A stretch of DNA of 64,000 bases from PALSA-188 sp963828635 (lineage in GTDB: Bacteria > Acidobacteriota > Terriglobia > Terriglobales > Acidobacteriaceae). The position numbers and the translations under genes were made by a program. The notes under the pieces are model-generated. The model did not search any database. It was not told the DNA's origin and saw only the letters and a program-made list of their open reading frames with translations. The stretch lies in assembly GCA_963828635.1 (NCBI GenBank), contig CAWHFA010000004.1:1488001-1552000 (forward strand), written 5' to 3'. Shown one piece after another: positions 44,555 through 52,666 of the stretch. Every line of letters begins with the position of its first letter. Position 1 is the first letter of the stretch.

Positions 44555-44731
44555 ATGGTGGACCTGCTAAAAAACATTGCGAATGTTTGGAGTCTAACTC
44601 TGTTGGCGGCCGTGGCCGCATCCCTGCTATGGTTTATCTACTCGGTTTGCCTGCGTAAATTAATCCGCGCCAGAAAAATCTCCAGCGCTCGCGAAAAGCG
44701 CCTATTGAAAGAAGCGGCATTGAGGGAGTGA
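44555..44731 (+). CDS. Small single-helix membrane protein, 58 aa
   Basis: The predicted protein has a short N-terminal segment (MVDLLKNIANVWSL), a single hydrophobic helix (about 13-34, TLLAAVAASLLWFIYSVC), and a highly basic C-terminal tail with 13 Lys/Arg. The positive-inside rule puts the C-terminus in the cytoplasm. It follows glmM by 31 nt on the same strand. No Shine-Dalgarno is obvious before the ATG. I do not recognise a family; the TM-plus-basic-tail composition is the only evidence that it is real. Confidence 0.5.
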   Translation: MVDLLKNIANVWSLTLLAAVAASLLWFIYSVCLRKLIRARKISSAREKRLLKEAALRE

Positions 44732-44816
44732 ACGTGGCGTCCCCCGCACGTTGGTGCCCGGGCGCCGTTCGGAAATATATTTCGACTGCCTTCCTGGACA
44801 CGCCGGGGCGCTGTTT

Positions 44817-45596
44817 TCACGCCGGCAATCCCGCATACGCTTTTACAAAGAAATAAATGGTCATCCACACGCCCACGCAAATAACAGCCCGCCGGATCCA
44901 TAGCTGGGGCAAACGTTGAGCATAGTGGGCGCCGAAATATCCTCCAATTACCGATCCCGCTATCATTACCGCAGCCTGTGGCCAGTAAACCGCGCGGGAA
45001 ATTACGAAGACCAACACAGCGACTCCATTAATCGCCGTTCCCATCACGCTTTTCAGCGCATTCATGGCGTGAATATCGGTCATGCCCAGGGCTGCAAATA
45101 AAGCCAGGTTCACGATTCCAACTCCGCCGCCAAAGTAGCCGCCGTAGGAGGCGACCCCAAGTTCCAGGAGCGATGCCAGGATAATCCCCTCCAGGCTCGC
45201 ATCGGCCCCTACGTCAAGACGGCTTCGCGGTCCCACGCGTTTGCCCAATATAAAAAGTAGGGTCGCTGCGAGCATCAGCCATGGAATCACTCTCATAAAC
45301 GTGTGGGGAGGAGTTTTTAGAAGCAGTAGGGCCCCGGCTGCGCCTCCGATGCAACTCGTCATAAGAAGCGGTAGCAGCACCCGCGCAGGCACGTCGAGGC
45401 GATGGCGATAGGCTCCTCCGCTCGCCACGACCCCCGTCCACAACGCCACCGTGTTAGTCGCATTCGCAGGAATGGGCGGAACGCCAGCGAAAAGCAGCGA
45501 GGGGAAACCGATGAAGCTGCCGCCCCCGGCTACAGCATTCAAAATCCCGCCAAGGATTCCCGCTGCAAACAGCAAAATGGCTTGTCCGAGATTCAA
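44817..45596 (-). CDS. TauE/SafE (TSUP) family transporter
   Basis: The 259-aa integral membrane protein matches the TauE/SafE family of sulfite/sulfonate/organic anion exporters. Evidence: FAAGILGGILNAVAGGGSFIGFPSLLFAGVPPIPANATNTVAL near the N-terminus, the second half repeat YGGYFGGGVGIVNLALFAALGMTDIHAMNALKSVMGTAINGVAVLVFV, and GGYFGAHYAQRLPQLWIRRAV. The two-repeat layout and about 8 helices are normal. Substrate is unknown; nothing adjacent suggests sulfur metabolism. Confidence 0.9.
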   Translation of the reverse strand: MNLGQAILLFAAGILGGILNAVAGGGSFIGFPSLLFAGVPPIPANATNTVALWTGVVASGGAYRHRLDVPARVLLPLLMTSCIGGAAGALLLLKTPPHTFMRVIPWLMLAATLLFILGKRVGPRSRLDVGADASLEGIILASLLELGVASYGGYFGGGVGIVNLALFAALGMTDIHAMNALKSVMGTAINGVAVLVFVISRAVYWPQAAVMIAGSVIGGYFGAHYAQRLPQLWIRRAVICVGVWMTIYFFVKAYAGLPA

Positions 45597-45757
45597 GACC
45601 TAGATGTATCACAGCGACCCGCATGGAATAGGCACACATGAGAATATCTGCATGTTCCACACCGGCCATGCGCGGCGAAATCATTCACTATGGTGGAAGC
45701 ATCCTGACTGCAGAGAAACCCGCTTAAGCAAAGCTTGGATGGGGCACCCTCGGAAGT

Positions 45758-46016
45758 TCAAATCAAGCGGTCATAATCCGCATGAGAGCCAATCCAAAAC
45801 CAAATCACCGTCGAGCCTTCAAGGACACCCAGAGCGCGGTGGCCCGATGCGCACTGAATAGACATTCTCCAATTGGGCAATCTTCTTGAATCGCAGGCTC
45901 GGGTGCTCAGGGTGGTCACGGAAAAGGTGATAAGCCCGGCGCGCCCGGGCCTGAATCTCATTGGGCAGAACGGAAAAAGGGGCGCGGAACGAACGCGTAA
46001 CCCGCGATTCGATCAC
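45758..46016 (-). pseudogene. RelE/ParE-like toxin, frameshifted
   Basis: The first part, from GTG 46016, reads IESRVTRSFRAPFSVLPNEIQARARRAYHLFRDHPEHPSLRFKKIAQ...YSVRIG. The next frame continues HRALGVLEGSTVIWFWIGSHADYDRLI and ends at 45758. Joined, they match a RelE/ParE-type toxin of about 85 aa. The break is one extra base in the CCC run at 45843-45845 (plus strand). The GTG start overlaps the antitoxin stop as GTGA. It is either a recent pseudogene or a base-call error. Confidence 0.65.
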
Positions 46017-46271
46017 AAGATTTCATCAATGGGATCAGTCTCGTCACGCTGGTGTCCGCGCCGGGCTTTCGCCGGCGAGGCCTCGCAGCTTGTCTTGTGT
46101 GCGCGCCAATTTTCCCTTCCAGGCGGTCTCATCCTCGATATTTTCCACGTTCGCCAGATCACCAAGATTGACCCCGACCCCCAAAGTCTGCGCTATGCAT
46201 TCGCCGAAGGGCGACCCCTCGTTGCGCAAGGACTTCACACATATAAACCTCCGGTATTTCGGAGAAGCCAT
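46013..46271 (-). pseudogene. Antitoxin partner of the RelE/ParE-like toxin, frameshifted
   Basis: One frame encodes ETAWKGKLARTQDKLRGLAGE and then stops at 46044. The neighbouring frame encodes ARRGHQRDETDPIDEIL and stops at 46013, where TGA overlaps the toxin start in GTGA. Removing one A from the TTT run at 46067-46069 (plus strand) joins them into LAGEARRGHQRDETDPIDEIL, which looks like the acidic C-terminus of such antitoxins. The N-terminal start is unclear; the region before ENIEDETAW does not look conserved. Confidence 0.5.
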
Positions 46272-46406
46272 GGAGAGGATGGCAGACTACCTCGACGGAT
46301 TGGAGGCTGCTGTGCTCTATCTTGGCGGCCTAAAGGAGGATTTCGAACAGGAATAACTGGCGTCATCCGAGGGTAAAGCTGACGTAGGCAGGCGATTACA
46401 CCCCCC

Positions 46407-47183
46407 CTACTTAATCACTCCCCGCTCACTTTCCTCGATAAACCGGATCAGGATCTCTACATCTTCACTTTGACCCTGTTCTGACTTTAATTTTTCGAGC
46501 GCCTGAGTGGTGTTCAGTTTGGACGCCAGCAGAACTTTATACGCATGGTGAAGCTTGCGGATGCGGTCTTTGGTGAAACCGCGGCGCTCGAGGCCAGTGG
46601 AGTTCAGTCCGTAGGCATGGGTGTCGCGGGCGGCAACGGTTTTGGAAAAAGGAAGCACGTCGCGGGTGATGGTGGTGCCTCCTCCGATAAACGAGTGAGC
46701 GCCGATGCGAACAAAATGATGCACGGGACACAGCGCTCCCACCGTTGCCCATTCTCCGACGGTGACGTGTCCGCCTAGAGTCGCGGCGTTGGCGAGAATT
46801 ACATGGTCGCCGATTTCGCAGTCATGCGCCACGTGCGCATAGGCCATGATCAGGATGTGACTACCTACGCGGGTGAGCCCGCCGCCCTTGATCGTGCCGC
46901 GATTGATCGTGACAAATTCGCGAATCACGTTGTGGTCCCCGATTTCGAGACGTGTAGGTTGGCCGGCATAGGAAATATCCTGCGGAGCCAGTCCGATCGA
47001 CGAGAACGGAAAGAAAGAATTATCACCACCGATTTTCGTCGGGCCTTCGATCGTGACGTGTGAGTGCAGAGTGCAGCCTTCTCCAATTTCGACATCCGCG
47101 CCGATCACACAGTAAGGCCCGACTTTGCAGGAAGTATGAATGGTCGCTTTTAAATCGATGATCGCGGTTGGATGAATGGTCAT
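46407..47183 (-). CDS. lpxA: UDP-N-acetylglucosamine acyltransferase
   Basis: LpxA (258 aa) adds the first acyl chain to UDP-GlcNAc in lipid A synthesis. The left-handed beta-helix hexapeptide repeats are clear from HTSCKVGPYCVIGADVEIGEGCTLHSHVTIEG through ILIMAYAHVAHDCEIGDHVILANAATLGGHVTVGEW, with the catalytic His region in AYAHVAHDC. The C-terminal helical part begins NSTGLERRGFTKDRIRKLHHAYKVL. fabZ lies upstream on the same strand, separated by a 123-nt repeat region. Normal length. Confidence 0.95.
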   Translation of the reverse strand: MTIHPTAIIDLKATIHTSCKVGPYCVIGADVEIGEGCTLHSHVTIEGPTKIGGDNSFFPFSSIGLAPQDISYAGQPTRLEIGDHNVIREFVTINRGTIKGGGLTRVGSHILIMAYAHVAHDCEIGDHVILANAATLGGHVTVGEWATVGALCPVHHFVRIGAHSFIGGGTTITRDVLPFSKTVAARDTHAYGLNSTGLERRGFTKDRIRKLHHAYKVLLASKLNTTQALEKLKSEQGQSEDVEILIRFIEESERGVIK

Positions 47184-47190
47184 TCACATT

Positions 47191-47300
47191 GCGTATGGAC
47201 AGCCGCCCTCGGCTGTCCGTGGGCCGCAGACCCAGGCATTTTCAAAGTAAAGACTGGTCGAGCTTCGCTCGACTGGACAGCTGGGGGCGGCTGTCCCTAC
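47191..47300. repeat. Palindromic repeat cluster between fabZ and lpxA
   Basis: The region holds GGACAGCCGCC-CTC-GGCTGTCC, then GTCGAGCTTCGCTCGAC (a perfect hairpin), then GGACAGCTGGGGGCGGCTGTCC. The first unit is shared with about 1957-1977. The array lies between two genes of the same direction and has no coding capacity. Confidence 0.6.
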
Positions 47301-47306
47301 GTCGGA

Positions 47307-47804
47307 TCATGCGGGCTTCATCCGCGTTCTTGCAACCAACCTGCAACTGATGGTTGCCTCGGCAACTTTTTTTCCATCCACGTACGCGATGCCCTCCATA
47401 CGGCCACCGTCCCCGCGCCAGACTTTCACGTTGACCTCGATCCGCAATGCGTCACCCGGCACTACCGGTCGGCGAAAGCGAGCACGCTCAATTCCAGTAA
47501 AGAGCACCAGCTTTTCCTTCCGGTCCTCGAACTCGCTAAGCAGCAAAACTCCGCCAGCCTGAGCCATGGACTCGACGATGAGCACCCCGGGCATGATCGG
47601 CAGATTGGGAAAGTGCCCGGCAAAAAAATGCTCGTTAATAGTGACGTTTTTGATAGCTACGATGCGTTTCGCGCGAACCAGTTCCACGACGCGATCGATC
47701 AGCAGGAACGGATACCGGTGGGGAAGGATATTAAAAATGTCCTGAATACTCAGGGTCGTGACAGGAGCTGAATCATCGACCGCGGTTTGAGCAGTGTCAG
47801 TCAT
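47307..47804 (-). CDS. fabZ: 3-hydroxyacyl-[acyl-carrier-protein] dehydratase
   Basis: FabZ (165 aa) dehydrates 3-hydroxyacyl-ACP in fatty acid elongation. The hot-dog fold motifs are IFNILPHRYPFLLIDRVVEL, NVTINEHFFAGHFPNLPIMPGVLIVESMAQAGGVLLL with catalytic His and Glu, and a strand region VKVWRGDGGRMEGIAYVDGKKVAEA. An N-terminal extension of about 18 residues precedes the core. fabZ followed by lpxA is a common lipid A gene order. The M20 peptidase gene is divergent upstream. Confidence 0.95.
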   Translation of the reverse strand: MTDTAQTAVDDSAPVTTLSIQDIFNILPHRYPFLLIDRVVELVRAKRIVAIKNVTINEHFFAGHFPNLPIMPGVLIVESMAQAGGVLLLSEFEDRKEKLVLFTGIERARFRRPVVPGDALRIEVNVKVWRGDGGRMEGIAYVDGKKVAEATISCRLVARTRMKPA

Positions 47805-47910
47805 TCTTTCTTTATCTTTCTTTGGTGATCGAACCTGCGGGGAACAAGAGCAAGATTATACTGTACCCCGCTCCGGAAGTTGCTCGCGAGATGGTCGCAT
47901 AAAAGGAAAG

Positions 47911-49104
47911 ATGAAGAAGAAAAGCTCACCGACTAAGTCAGGCCACCATCCCGCACCCGCGGACGGCAAAGGTTATCTACGGAATTTCCAGGACATTCAA
48001 AACGAAATTGTGGAGACGGCTCAGCGATTCGTCGAGATCGAATCTCCCAGCGACATCAAGCAGGCGGTAGACCGTCTGGGAACGATCGTGGCGGGAAGAT
48101 TCGAAGCCATCGGCGGCAAGATAACCGTTCACTCGTCCCAGAAATTCGGCAAACATCTGCAAGTCGATTTTCGCGCCGCCTCAAACGCCAAACCGATCTT
48201 GCTGCTAGGACATTTAGACACCGTCTATCGCATCGGAACCATTTCAAAGATGCCATGTCGCATTGCTGATGGGCGCCTCTATGGTCCTGGTGTCCTCGAC
48301 ATGAAGAGCGGCATCGCGCTCATGCTCCATGCCATTGAAGCTTTGCGATCATGGAACGCAGACCGGGTACCCAGGCCCGTTCGCGTGCTTTTGGTCTCGG
48401 ACGAGGAAGTCGGCAGCGAATCCTCACGCAAGCTTACCGAGGAACTTGCGCGCCAATCGGAAGCCGTGCTCGTCCTCGAACCCGCTCTCGGCTCGAAAGG
48501 CGCCCTCAAGACCGCCCGCAAAGGCATCGCCGAATATGGAATCAAAATCACCGGAAAGTCAGCCCATTCCGGCCTCGATTTTGAGCACGGCGAGAGCGCG
48601 GTAATCGAGCTTGCCAGGCAAATTCTAACTATCTCCGATATGGTCGATCTGAAACGCGGAATCACGTTGAATTGCGGCATTGTTCGCGGAGGCTCCCGCA
48701 CCAACGTCATTCCCGCGGAAGCGTCGGCGCTGGTCGATGTCCGGGTACCTACCGCCACGGATGCCAAAGCCATCGACAAGAAACTTCGCAACCTCAAGCC
48801 CATAAATCCCAATTGCAAGGTTGAGGTCGTGGGCGAAATGAATCGTCCCCCCATGGAGCGCAGTCCCGCCATCGCAGCACTCTGTAAGAAGGCCTTCAAT
48901 ATTGTCCGCGAGATGGGATGGACTCTCGAGGAATCCGCCGCCGGTGGAGGCTCGGACGGAAATTTCACCGCTGCCCTCGGCATCCCCACGCTCGATGGTC
49001 TCGGAGGAGTTGGCGAAGGCGCTCACGCCAGCCACGAATCAGTGATCATTTCTGAGTTGCCGCGCCGGGCCGCGTTGCTAGCTCGTCTGATCGAAACGAT
49101 TTAG
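47911..49104 (+). CDS. M20-family metallopeptidase (carboxypeptidase G2-like)
   Basis: This 397-aa zinc peptidase resembles glutamate carboxypeptidase/CPG2. Metal and catalytic regions are LLGHLDTVYRIG (His, Asp), GPGVLDMKSGIALML (Asp), LLVSDEEVGSESSRKL (Glu-Glu) and the C-terminal GGGSDGNFTAALGIPTLDGLGGVGEGAHASHE (His). The dimerisation lid lies at about 215-325 (KSAHSGLDFEHGESAV, SRTNVIPAEASALVDVRV). The frame is open from 47794, but ATG 47911 follows AAAGGAAAG and starts a sensible N-terminus. Substrate is likely a peptide or an N-acyl amino acid. Confidence 0.9.
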   Translation: MKKKSSPTKSGHHPAPADGKGYLRNFQDIQNEIVETAQRFVEIESPSDIKQAVDRLGTIVAGRFEAIGGKITVHSSQKFGKHLQVDFRAASNAKPILLLGHLDTVYRIGTISKMPCRIADGRLYGPGVLDMKSGIALMLHAIEALRSWNADRVPRPVRVLLVSDEEVGSESSRKLTEELARQSEAVLVLEPALGSKGALKTARKGIAEYGIKITGKSAHSGLDFEHGESAVIELARQILTISDMVDLKRGITLNCGIVRGGSRTNVIPAEASALVDVRVPTATDAKAIDKKLRNLKPINPNCKVEVVGEMNRPPMERSPAIAALCKKAFNIVREMGWTLEESAAGGGSDGNFTAALGIPTLDGLGGVGEGAHASHESVIISELPRRAALLARLIETI

Positions 49105-49179
49105 TGCTCAGTCTGACGAATGGTCTTTGACTCTAAAGTCAACGAAGCCTAGAATTTGCCTAGACTTGGAGGAGGAACT

Positions 49180-49350
49180 ATGGGTGAAGGACTGTTTCAG
49201 CCGATGCACATCCTGTTGATCGTGGGGATCGCACTCCTCATCTTCGGCCCTAGTAAATTCGCAGGACTTGGCAAGGGATTGGGCGAAGGCATCAAAAATT
49301 TTAAGTCCGCGATGAAGGAAGAAGAAAAAAAGCCGGAGCAGAAATCCTAG
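49180..49350 (+). CDS. tatA: Twin-arginine translocase subunit TatA
   Basis: This 56-aa protein fits TatA/E: a short periplasmic N-terminus, one helix (QPMHILLIVGIALLIFGPSKF), the hinge FGPSK, and an amphipathic helix LGKGLGEGIKNFKSAMKEEE. It forms the pore of the Tat export system with TatC. GGAGG lies 4-5 nt before ATG 49180; the longer frame from 49156 is not needed. No tatB or tatC is adjacent. It is convergent with maf, whose stop codon begins at the next base. Confidence 0.93.
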   Translation: MGEGLFQPMHILLIVGIALLIFGPSKFAGLGKGLGEGIKNFKSAMKEEEKKPEQKS

Positions 49351-49941
49351 TCAAATCGCGCCGTTTTGTCGCAGCATCCGGTAGACCAGTGATATTGGCA
49401 ATCCCACCACGTTGAAGTAATCGCCTTCGATCCGGGTTATCCATCGCGAAGCTCTGCCTTGGATCGCATATGCACCCGCCTTGTCCATGGGCTCACCCGT
49501 TTCCACGTAGTCGATGATTTCCTTTTCTGCTATTTCTGTCATGAACACCCTGGTGATTTCGTATCGCACGTCTTCGAAACCAGAGGTCGGTTGCGAGTTG
49601 TTTCGGAGCGGCGGGCCCATGAGGCATATTCCAGTAATCACGTCGTGCGCGTGGCCTAACAACAAATGCAACATTCGACTGGCGTCCTCTTTGTCTGGGG
49701 GCTTCCCCAGGATCGCGCCGTCCACAACCACAATGGTGTCCGCGCCTAACACGAACTTATCGGGATGCCGCTTAAAAACCACCCTGGCTTTTTCGGCAGC
49801 TAAGCGCTGGGCGCATTCCTGCGGTCGTTCACCAGCGATCAAATCTTCCCCAATACCCGCCGCATCGACAAAGAAATCAATTCCCGCATTACGCAAAAGC
49901 TCCGATCGCCGCGGAGAAGCAGATGCAAGAATCAAGCTCAT
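49351..49941 (-). CDS. maf: Maf-like nucleotide pyrophosphatase
   Basis: Maf (196 aa) is a house-cleaning nucleoside triphosphate pyrophosphatase, probably for modified dTTP/UTP. It begins LILASASPRRSELLRNAGI, then KFVLGADTIVVVDGAILGKPPDKEDA, and YVETGEPMDKAGAYAIQGRASRWITRIEGDYFNVVGLPI, with the catalytic Asp in GADT. Length is standard. The stop abuts the tatA stop. lepA starts 111 nt away in the opposite direction. Confidence 0.95.
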   Translation of the reverse strand: MSLILASASPRRSELLRNAGIDFFVDAAGIGEDLIAGERPQECAQRLAAEKARVVFKRHPDKFVLGADTIVVVDGAILGKPPDKEDASRMLHLLLGHAHDVITGICLMGPPLRNNSQPTSGFEDVRYEITRVFMTEIAEKEIIDYVETGEPMDKAGAYAIQGRASRWITRIEGDYFNVVGLPISLVYRMLRQNGAI

Positions 49942-50052
49942 CTCGCAATTCTAACTACATCTCAGGAACTGAGAACTGCGCTTCCACCCTGTTAGAATCA
50001 GCATGCAGCTCGAATCGCAGAATCCCAAACTGAACCATAGATTTTCTTACCC

Positions 50053-51876
50053 ATGCCCCCAGCCCCCATGGACGCCGCCTTCCTGCGCAACTTCTCCATC
50101 ATCGCTCACATCGATCATGGGAAATCTACGCTGGCGGACCGCTTGCTGGAGCTTACCGGATCGCTGACTGCGCGGGAGATGCAGGCTCAGGTGCTCGATT
50201 CCATGGATCTTGAACGCGAGCGCGGAATCACCATCAAAGCGCACGCAGTTCGAATGATGTATTCGGCCTTGGATGGAAATACTTATCAGCTGAACCTGAT
50301 CGATACCCCCGGGCACGTCGATTTTTCTTATGAAGTCTCTCGCTCCCTGGCCTCGAGCGAAGGGGCGCTCTTGATCGTGGATGCGTCGCAGGGAGTTGAG
50401 GCGCAGACGCTGGCGAACGCTTATCTAGCGATTAACAACGGACTCGAAATCATCCCGGTCATCAACAAGATCGACCTGCCGAGCGCCGATGTGGAGCGCA
50501 CTAAAGAGATGATCGAAGGCGCGGTGGGCCTCGACGCCACCGATGCCGTGCTCATCAGCGCGAAGACCGGCCAAGGCGTCCCCGACGTTCTCGAAGCCAT
50601 TGTGAAGCGCATTCCACCGCCCAAAGGCGATCCCAATAGCCGCTTGCAGGCACTGATCTTTGATTCATGGTTCGATCCGTATCGCGGAGTAATCGTGCTC
50701 ACTCGCGTCTTTCAGGGCACGCTTCGCAAGGGCCAAAAAATCCGCTTGATGTGGAATGGAAAAGTTCTGGACGTGGAGACCTTGGGCGTACTGACTCCCA
50801 AGCCAGTAGAAATCGACGAGCTCCGCGCCGGCGAGGTTGGATTTCTTATCGCCAACATAAAAAACGTTGCGGACACCAAGATCGGCGACACCATCACCGA
50901 AGAAAATAATCCCGCGTTCGAACCACTTCCTGGGTTTGAAGAAATCAAGCCCATGGTCTTTGCCGGACTTTACACTGTCGATGCCCACGAGCACACCCAA
51001 CTGCGCGAGGCCCTCGATAAACTCAGGCTTAACGATTCCTCCTTCTTCTTCGAGCCTGAGAGTTCGGTTGCCCTCGGATTCGGCTTCCGTTGCGGCTTCC
51101 TCGGCCTGCTGCACATGGAAATCATTCAAGAACGCCTGGAGCGCGAATTCAATTTGTCACTGATAACCACCGCGCCGGGGGTGCGATACAAAATTACCAA
51201 GACGAATGGAGAAGTAGTCGAGGTCGATAATCCCTCCCGCTGGTTGGCTGCCACCGAGATTGACAAGGTGGAGGAGCCAGTAATCCTCGCGACGATTCTG
51301 ACAAACGAAGAATATGTTGGGGGCATTCTCAAACTCGTTGAAGACAAACGCGGCAAACAGAAAACTTTCGAATACGTCAGTTCGTCTCGCGTCATGCTGC
51401 ACTACGAATTGCCGCTCAACGAAGTGGTACTGGATTTTTACGACCGCCTCAAATCCGTCTCACGCGGGTACGCTTCGCTCGATTACCACCTAGCCGGGTA
51501 TTGGGATTCTCCGATGGTGAAGATGGATATCCTTGTAGCCGGCGAACCGGTCGATGCCTTATCCATCATCGTCCATCGCGATTTCGCCTACGAACGGGGC
51601 AAAGCTTTAGTTTCAAAAATGCGTGAGCTGATCCCGCGGCAAATGTTCGAGGTCGCGATACAAGCTTCCATTGGGGCGAAAATCATCGCTCGTGAAACCG
51701 TCCATGCCATGCGTAAGAACGTAATCGCCAAATGCTACGGCGGCGACATCTCAAGAAAGCGCAAGCTCCTCGAAAAGCAAAAAGAGGGCAAGAAGAGAAT
51801 GAAGCGCATCGGCCGGGTGGATATCCCGCAAGAAGCGTTTCTAGCGGTGCTTAAAGTCGGGGAAGACTCTAACTAG
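50053..51876 (+). CDS. lepA: Elongation factor 4 (LepA)
   Basis: LepA (607 aa) is a translational GTPase that acts on ribosomes during initiation or back-translocation. The G-domain has IIAHIDHGKSTLADRLLELTG, ERGITIKAHAVRM, LIDTPGHVDFSYEVSRSL and PVINKIDLPSADVERT. The LepA-specific C-terminal domain is present: VIAKCYGGDISRKRKLLEKQKEGKKRMKRIG. An alternative start, ATG 50068, would remove five residues. Length is standard. Confidence 0.96.
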   Translation: MPPAPMDAAFLRNFSIIAHIDHGKSTLADRLLELTGSLTAREMQAQVLDSMDLERERGITIKAHAVRMMYSALDGNTYQLNLIDTPGHVDFSYEVSRSLASSEGALLIVDASQGVEAQTLANAYLAINNGLEIIPVINKIDLPSADVERTKEMIEGAVGLDATDAVLISAKTGQGVPDVLEAIVKRIPPPKGDPNSRLQALIFDSWFDPYRGVIVLTRVFQGTLRKGQKIRLMWNGKVLDVETLGVLTPKPVEIDELRAGEVGFLIANIKNVADTKIGDTITEENNPAFEPLPGFEEIKPMVFAGLYTVDAHEHTQLREALDKLRLNDSSFFFEPESSVALGFGFRCGFLGLLHMEIIQERLEREFNLSLITTAPGVRYKITKTNGEVVEVDNPSRWLAATEIDKVEEPVILATILTNEEYVGGILKLVEDKRGKQKTFEYVSSSRVMLHYELPLNEVVLDFYDRLKSVSRGYASLDYHLAGYWDSPMVKMDILVAGEPVDALSIIVHRDFAYERGKALVSKMRELIPRQMFEVAIQASIGAKIIARETVHAMRKNVIAKCYGGDISRKRKLLEKQKEGKKRMKRIGRVDIPQEAFLAVLKVGEDSN

Positions 51877-51960
51877 GCGGTTACCTTTCATTTGGCAATG
51901 CAAGCGCCCGTAGCCAAGCAGAACCAGCCCTGGCCTCTACCGTAGGGTCGGCAAGCCTTA

Positions 51961-51982
51961 GTGACCATGGTATAGTGACCAT
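51961..51982 (+). promoter_or_regulatory. Promoter/operator of the Phd/PIN pair
   Basis: GTGACCAT occurs at 51961-51968 and again at 51975-51982, and ATGGT/ACCAT form an inverted repeat. The -10-like TATAGT (51971-51976) lies between them. Such a repeat over the promoter fits autoregulation by the antitoxin or antitoxin-toxin complex. The ATG at 51994 would have a leader of about 10 nt with no Shine-Dalgarno. Confidence 0.6.
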
Positions 51983-51993
51983 AGTGGTGTTCT

Positions 51994-52227
51994 ATGAAAA
52001 CAATCGCAGCTGGCCGATTTAAAGCAAATTGCCTTGCGCTGATGGACGAGGTACAAACCAAGCGCGACGTGATAGTAATCACCAAGCGTGGCAAACCGGT
52101 GGCGAAACTTGTGCCATATACCGGGGGTGCAGACGACTTATTCGGTTTTTTCCAAGGCAAAGGCTCCGTCAGCGGCGATATCGTTTCGCCCTTTCTTTCG
52201 GCTTCGGAATGGGGCAACCTGGATTGA
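51994..52227 (+). CDS. Phd/YefM-type antitoxin
   Basis: The 77-aa protein begins MKTIAAGRFKANCLALMDEVQTKRDVIVITKRGKPVAKLVPY, the standard DNA-binding N-terminal domain of Phd/YefM antitoxins. The C-terminus (FQGKGSVSGDIVSPFLSASEWGNL) is the toxin-neutralising part. It overlaps the PIN toxin start by 19 nt. Repeats over its promoter suggest autorepression. Base usage does not differ visibly from neighbours, and it sits as a two-gene islet between lepA and an unrelated gene. Confidence 0.85.
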   Translation: MKTIAAGRFKANCLALMDEVQTKRDVIVITKRGKPVAKLVPYTGGADDLFGFFQGKGSVSGDIVSPFLSASEWGNLD

Positions 52228-52616
52228 TACTAGTTGACACCCACGTTGTGGTTTGGCTAGCTCTGGAACCGGCGAAGGTCTCAAAAAAAGCCCGCTCGGC
52301 TATTGAAGCAATCCGGAGATCCAATGAAGGCGTCGCGATATCCGTCATTAGTTTGTTTGAAATTGCAATCGCCGAATCCAAAGGACGAATTAAATTAAGC
52401 CCCACCCTGGAGACATTTCTCGCTGAGATTGAAAGCCGTTTTGTAGTGCTACCGATAACGGGTAAAGTTTGCGTAACTGCCGTGGGCCTCCCGGGTTCTT
52501 ATCCTAAAGACCCAGCCGATCGAATTATCGGAGCAACTGCCCTGGTGGAAGGGATTCCGCTAATCACCGCAGATGACGCCATTCGCAGGTCCAAAGCTGT
52601 GCGCGCGATTTGGTGA
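52209..52616 (+). CDS. PIN-domain ribonuclease toxin (VapC-like)
   Basis: The 135-aa PIN-domain toxin has the acidic active site: Asp in LVDTHVVVWLALEP, Glu in SLFEIAIAESKGRI, and Asp residues in YPKDPADRIIGATAL and LITADDAIRRS. It is expected to cleave RNA, often tRNA, when free of antitoxin. ATG 52209 overlaps the antitoxin gene by 19 nt; a TTG at 52224 is an alternative. The frame upstream of 52209 is the shadow of the antitoxin. The pair looks intact, in contrast to the decayed pair at 45.8-46.3 kb. Confidence 0.85.
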   Translation: MGQPGLILVDTHVVVWLALEPAKVSKKARSAIEAIRRSNEGVAISVISLFEIAIAESKGRIKLSPTLETFLAEIESRFVVLPITGKVCVTAVGLPGSYPKDPADRIIGATALVEGIPLITADDAIRRSKAVRAIW

Positions 52617-52666
52617 ACTCCTCCCTTTCGCGTTTGCTAAGCTTTATACGAACGGGGGATTGATCT

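Larger units (their letters stand above)
45597..46406. other. Region with a decayed toxin-antitoxin pair
   Basis: This 810-bp stretch lacks an intact gene. On the minus strand it holds a RelE/ParE-like toxin and an antitoxin, each broken by a +1 frameshift (listed separately). Several plus-strand open frames cover the same DNA but look like shadows. The rest (45597-45757 and 46272-46406) shows nothing recognisable. Confidence 0.6.

Noticed and set aside
45873..46376. Plus-strand open frames across the decayed toxin-antitoxin region
   Set aside because: Their translations lack conserved features, whereas the minus strand gives recognisable toxin and antitoxin pieces with a GTGA junction.
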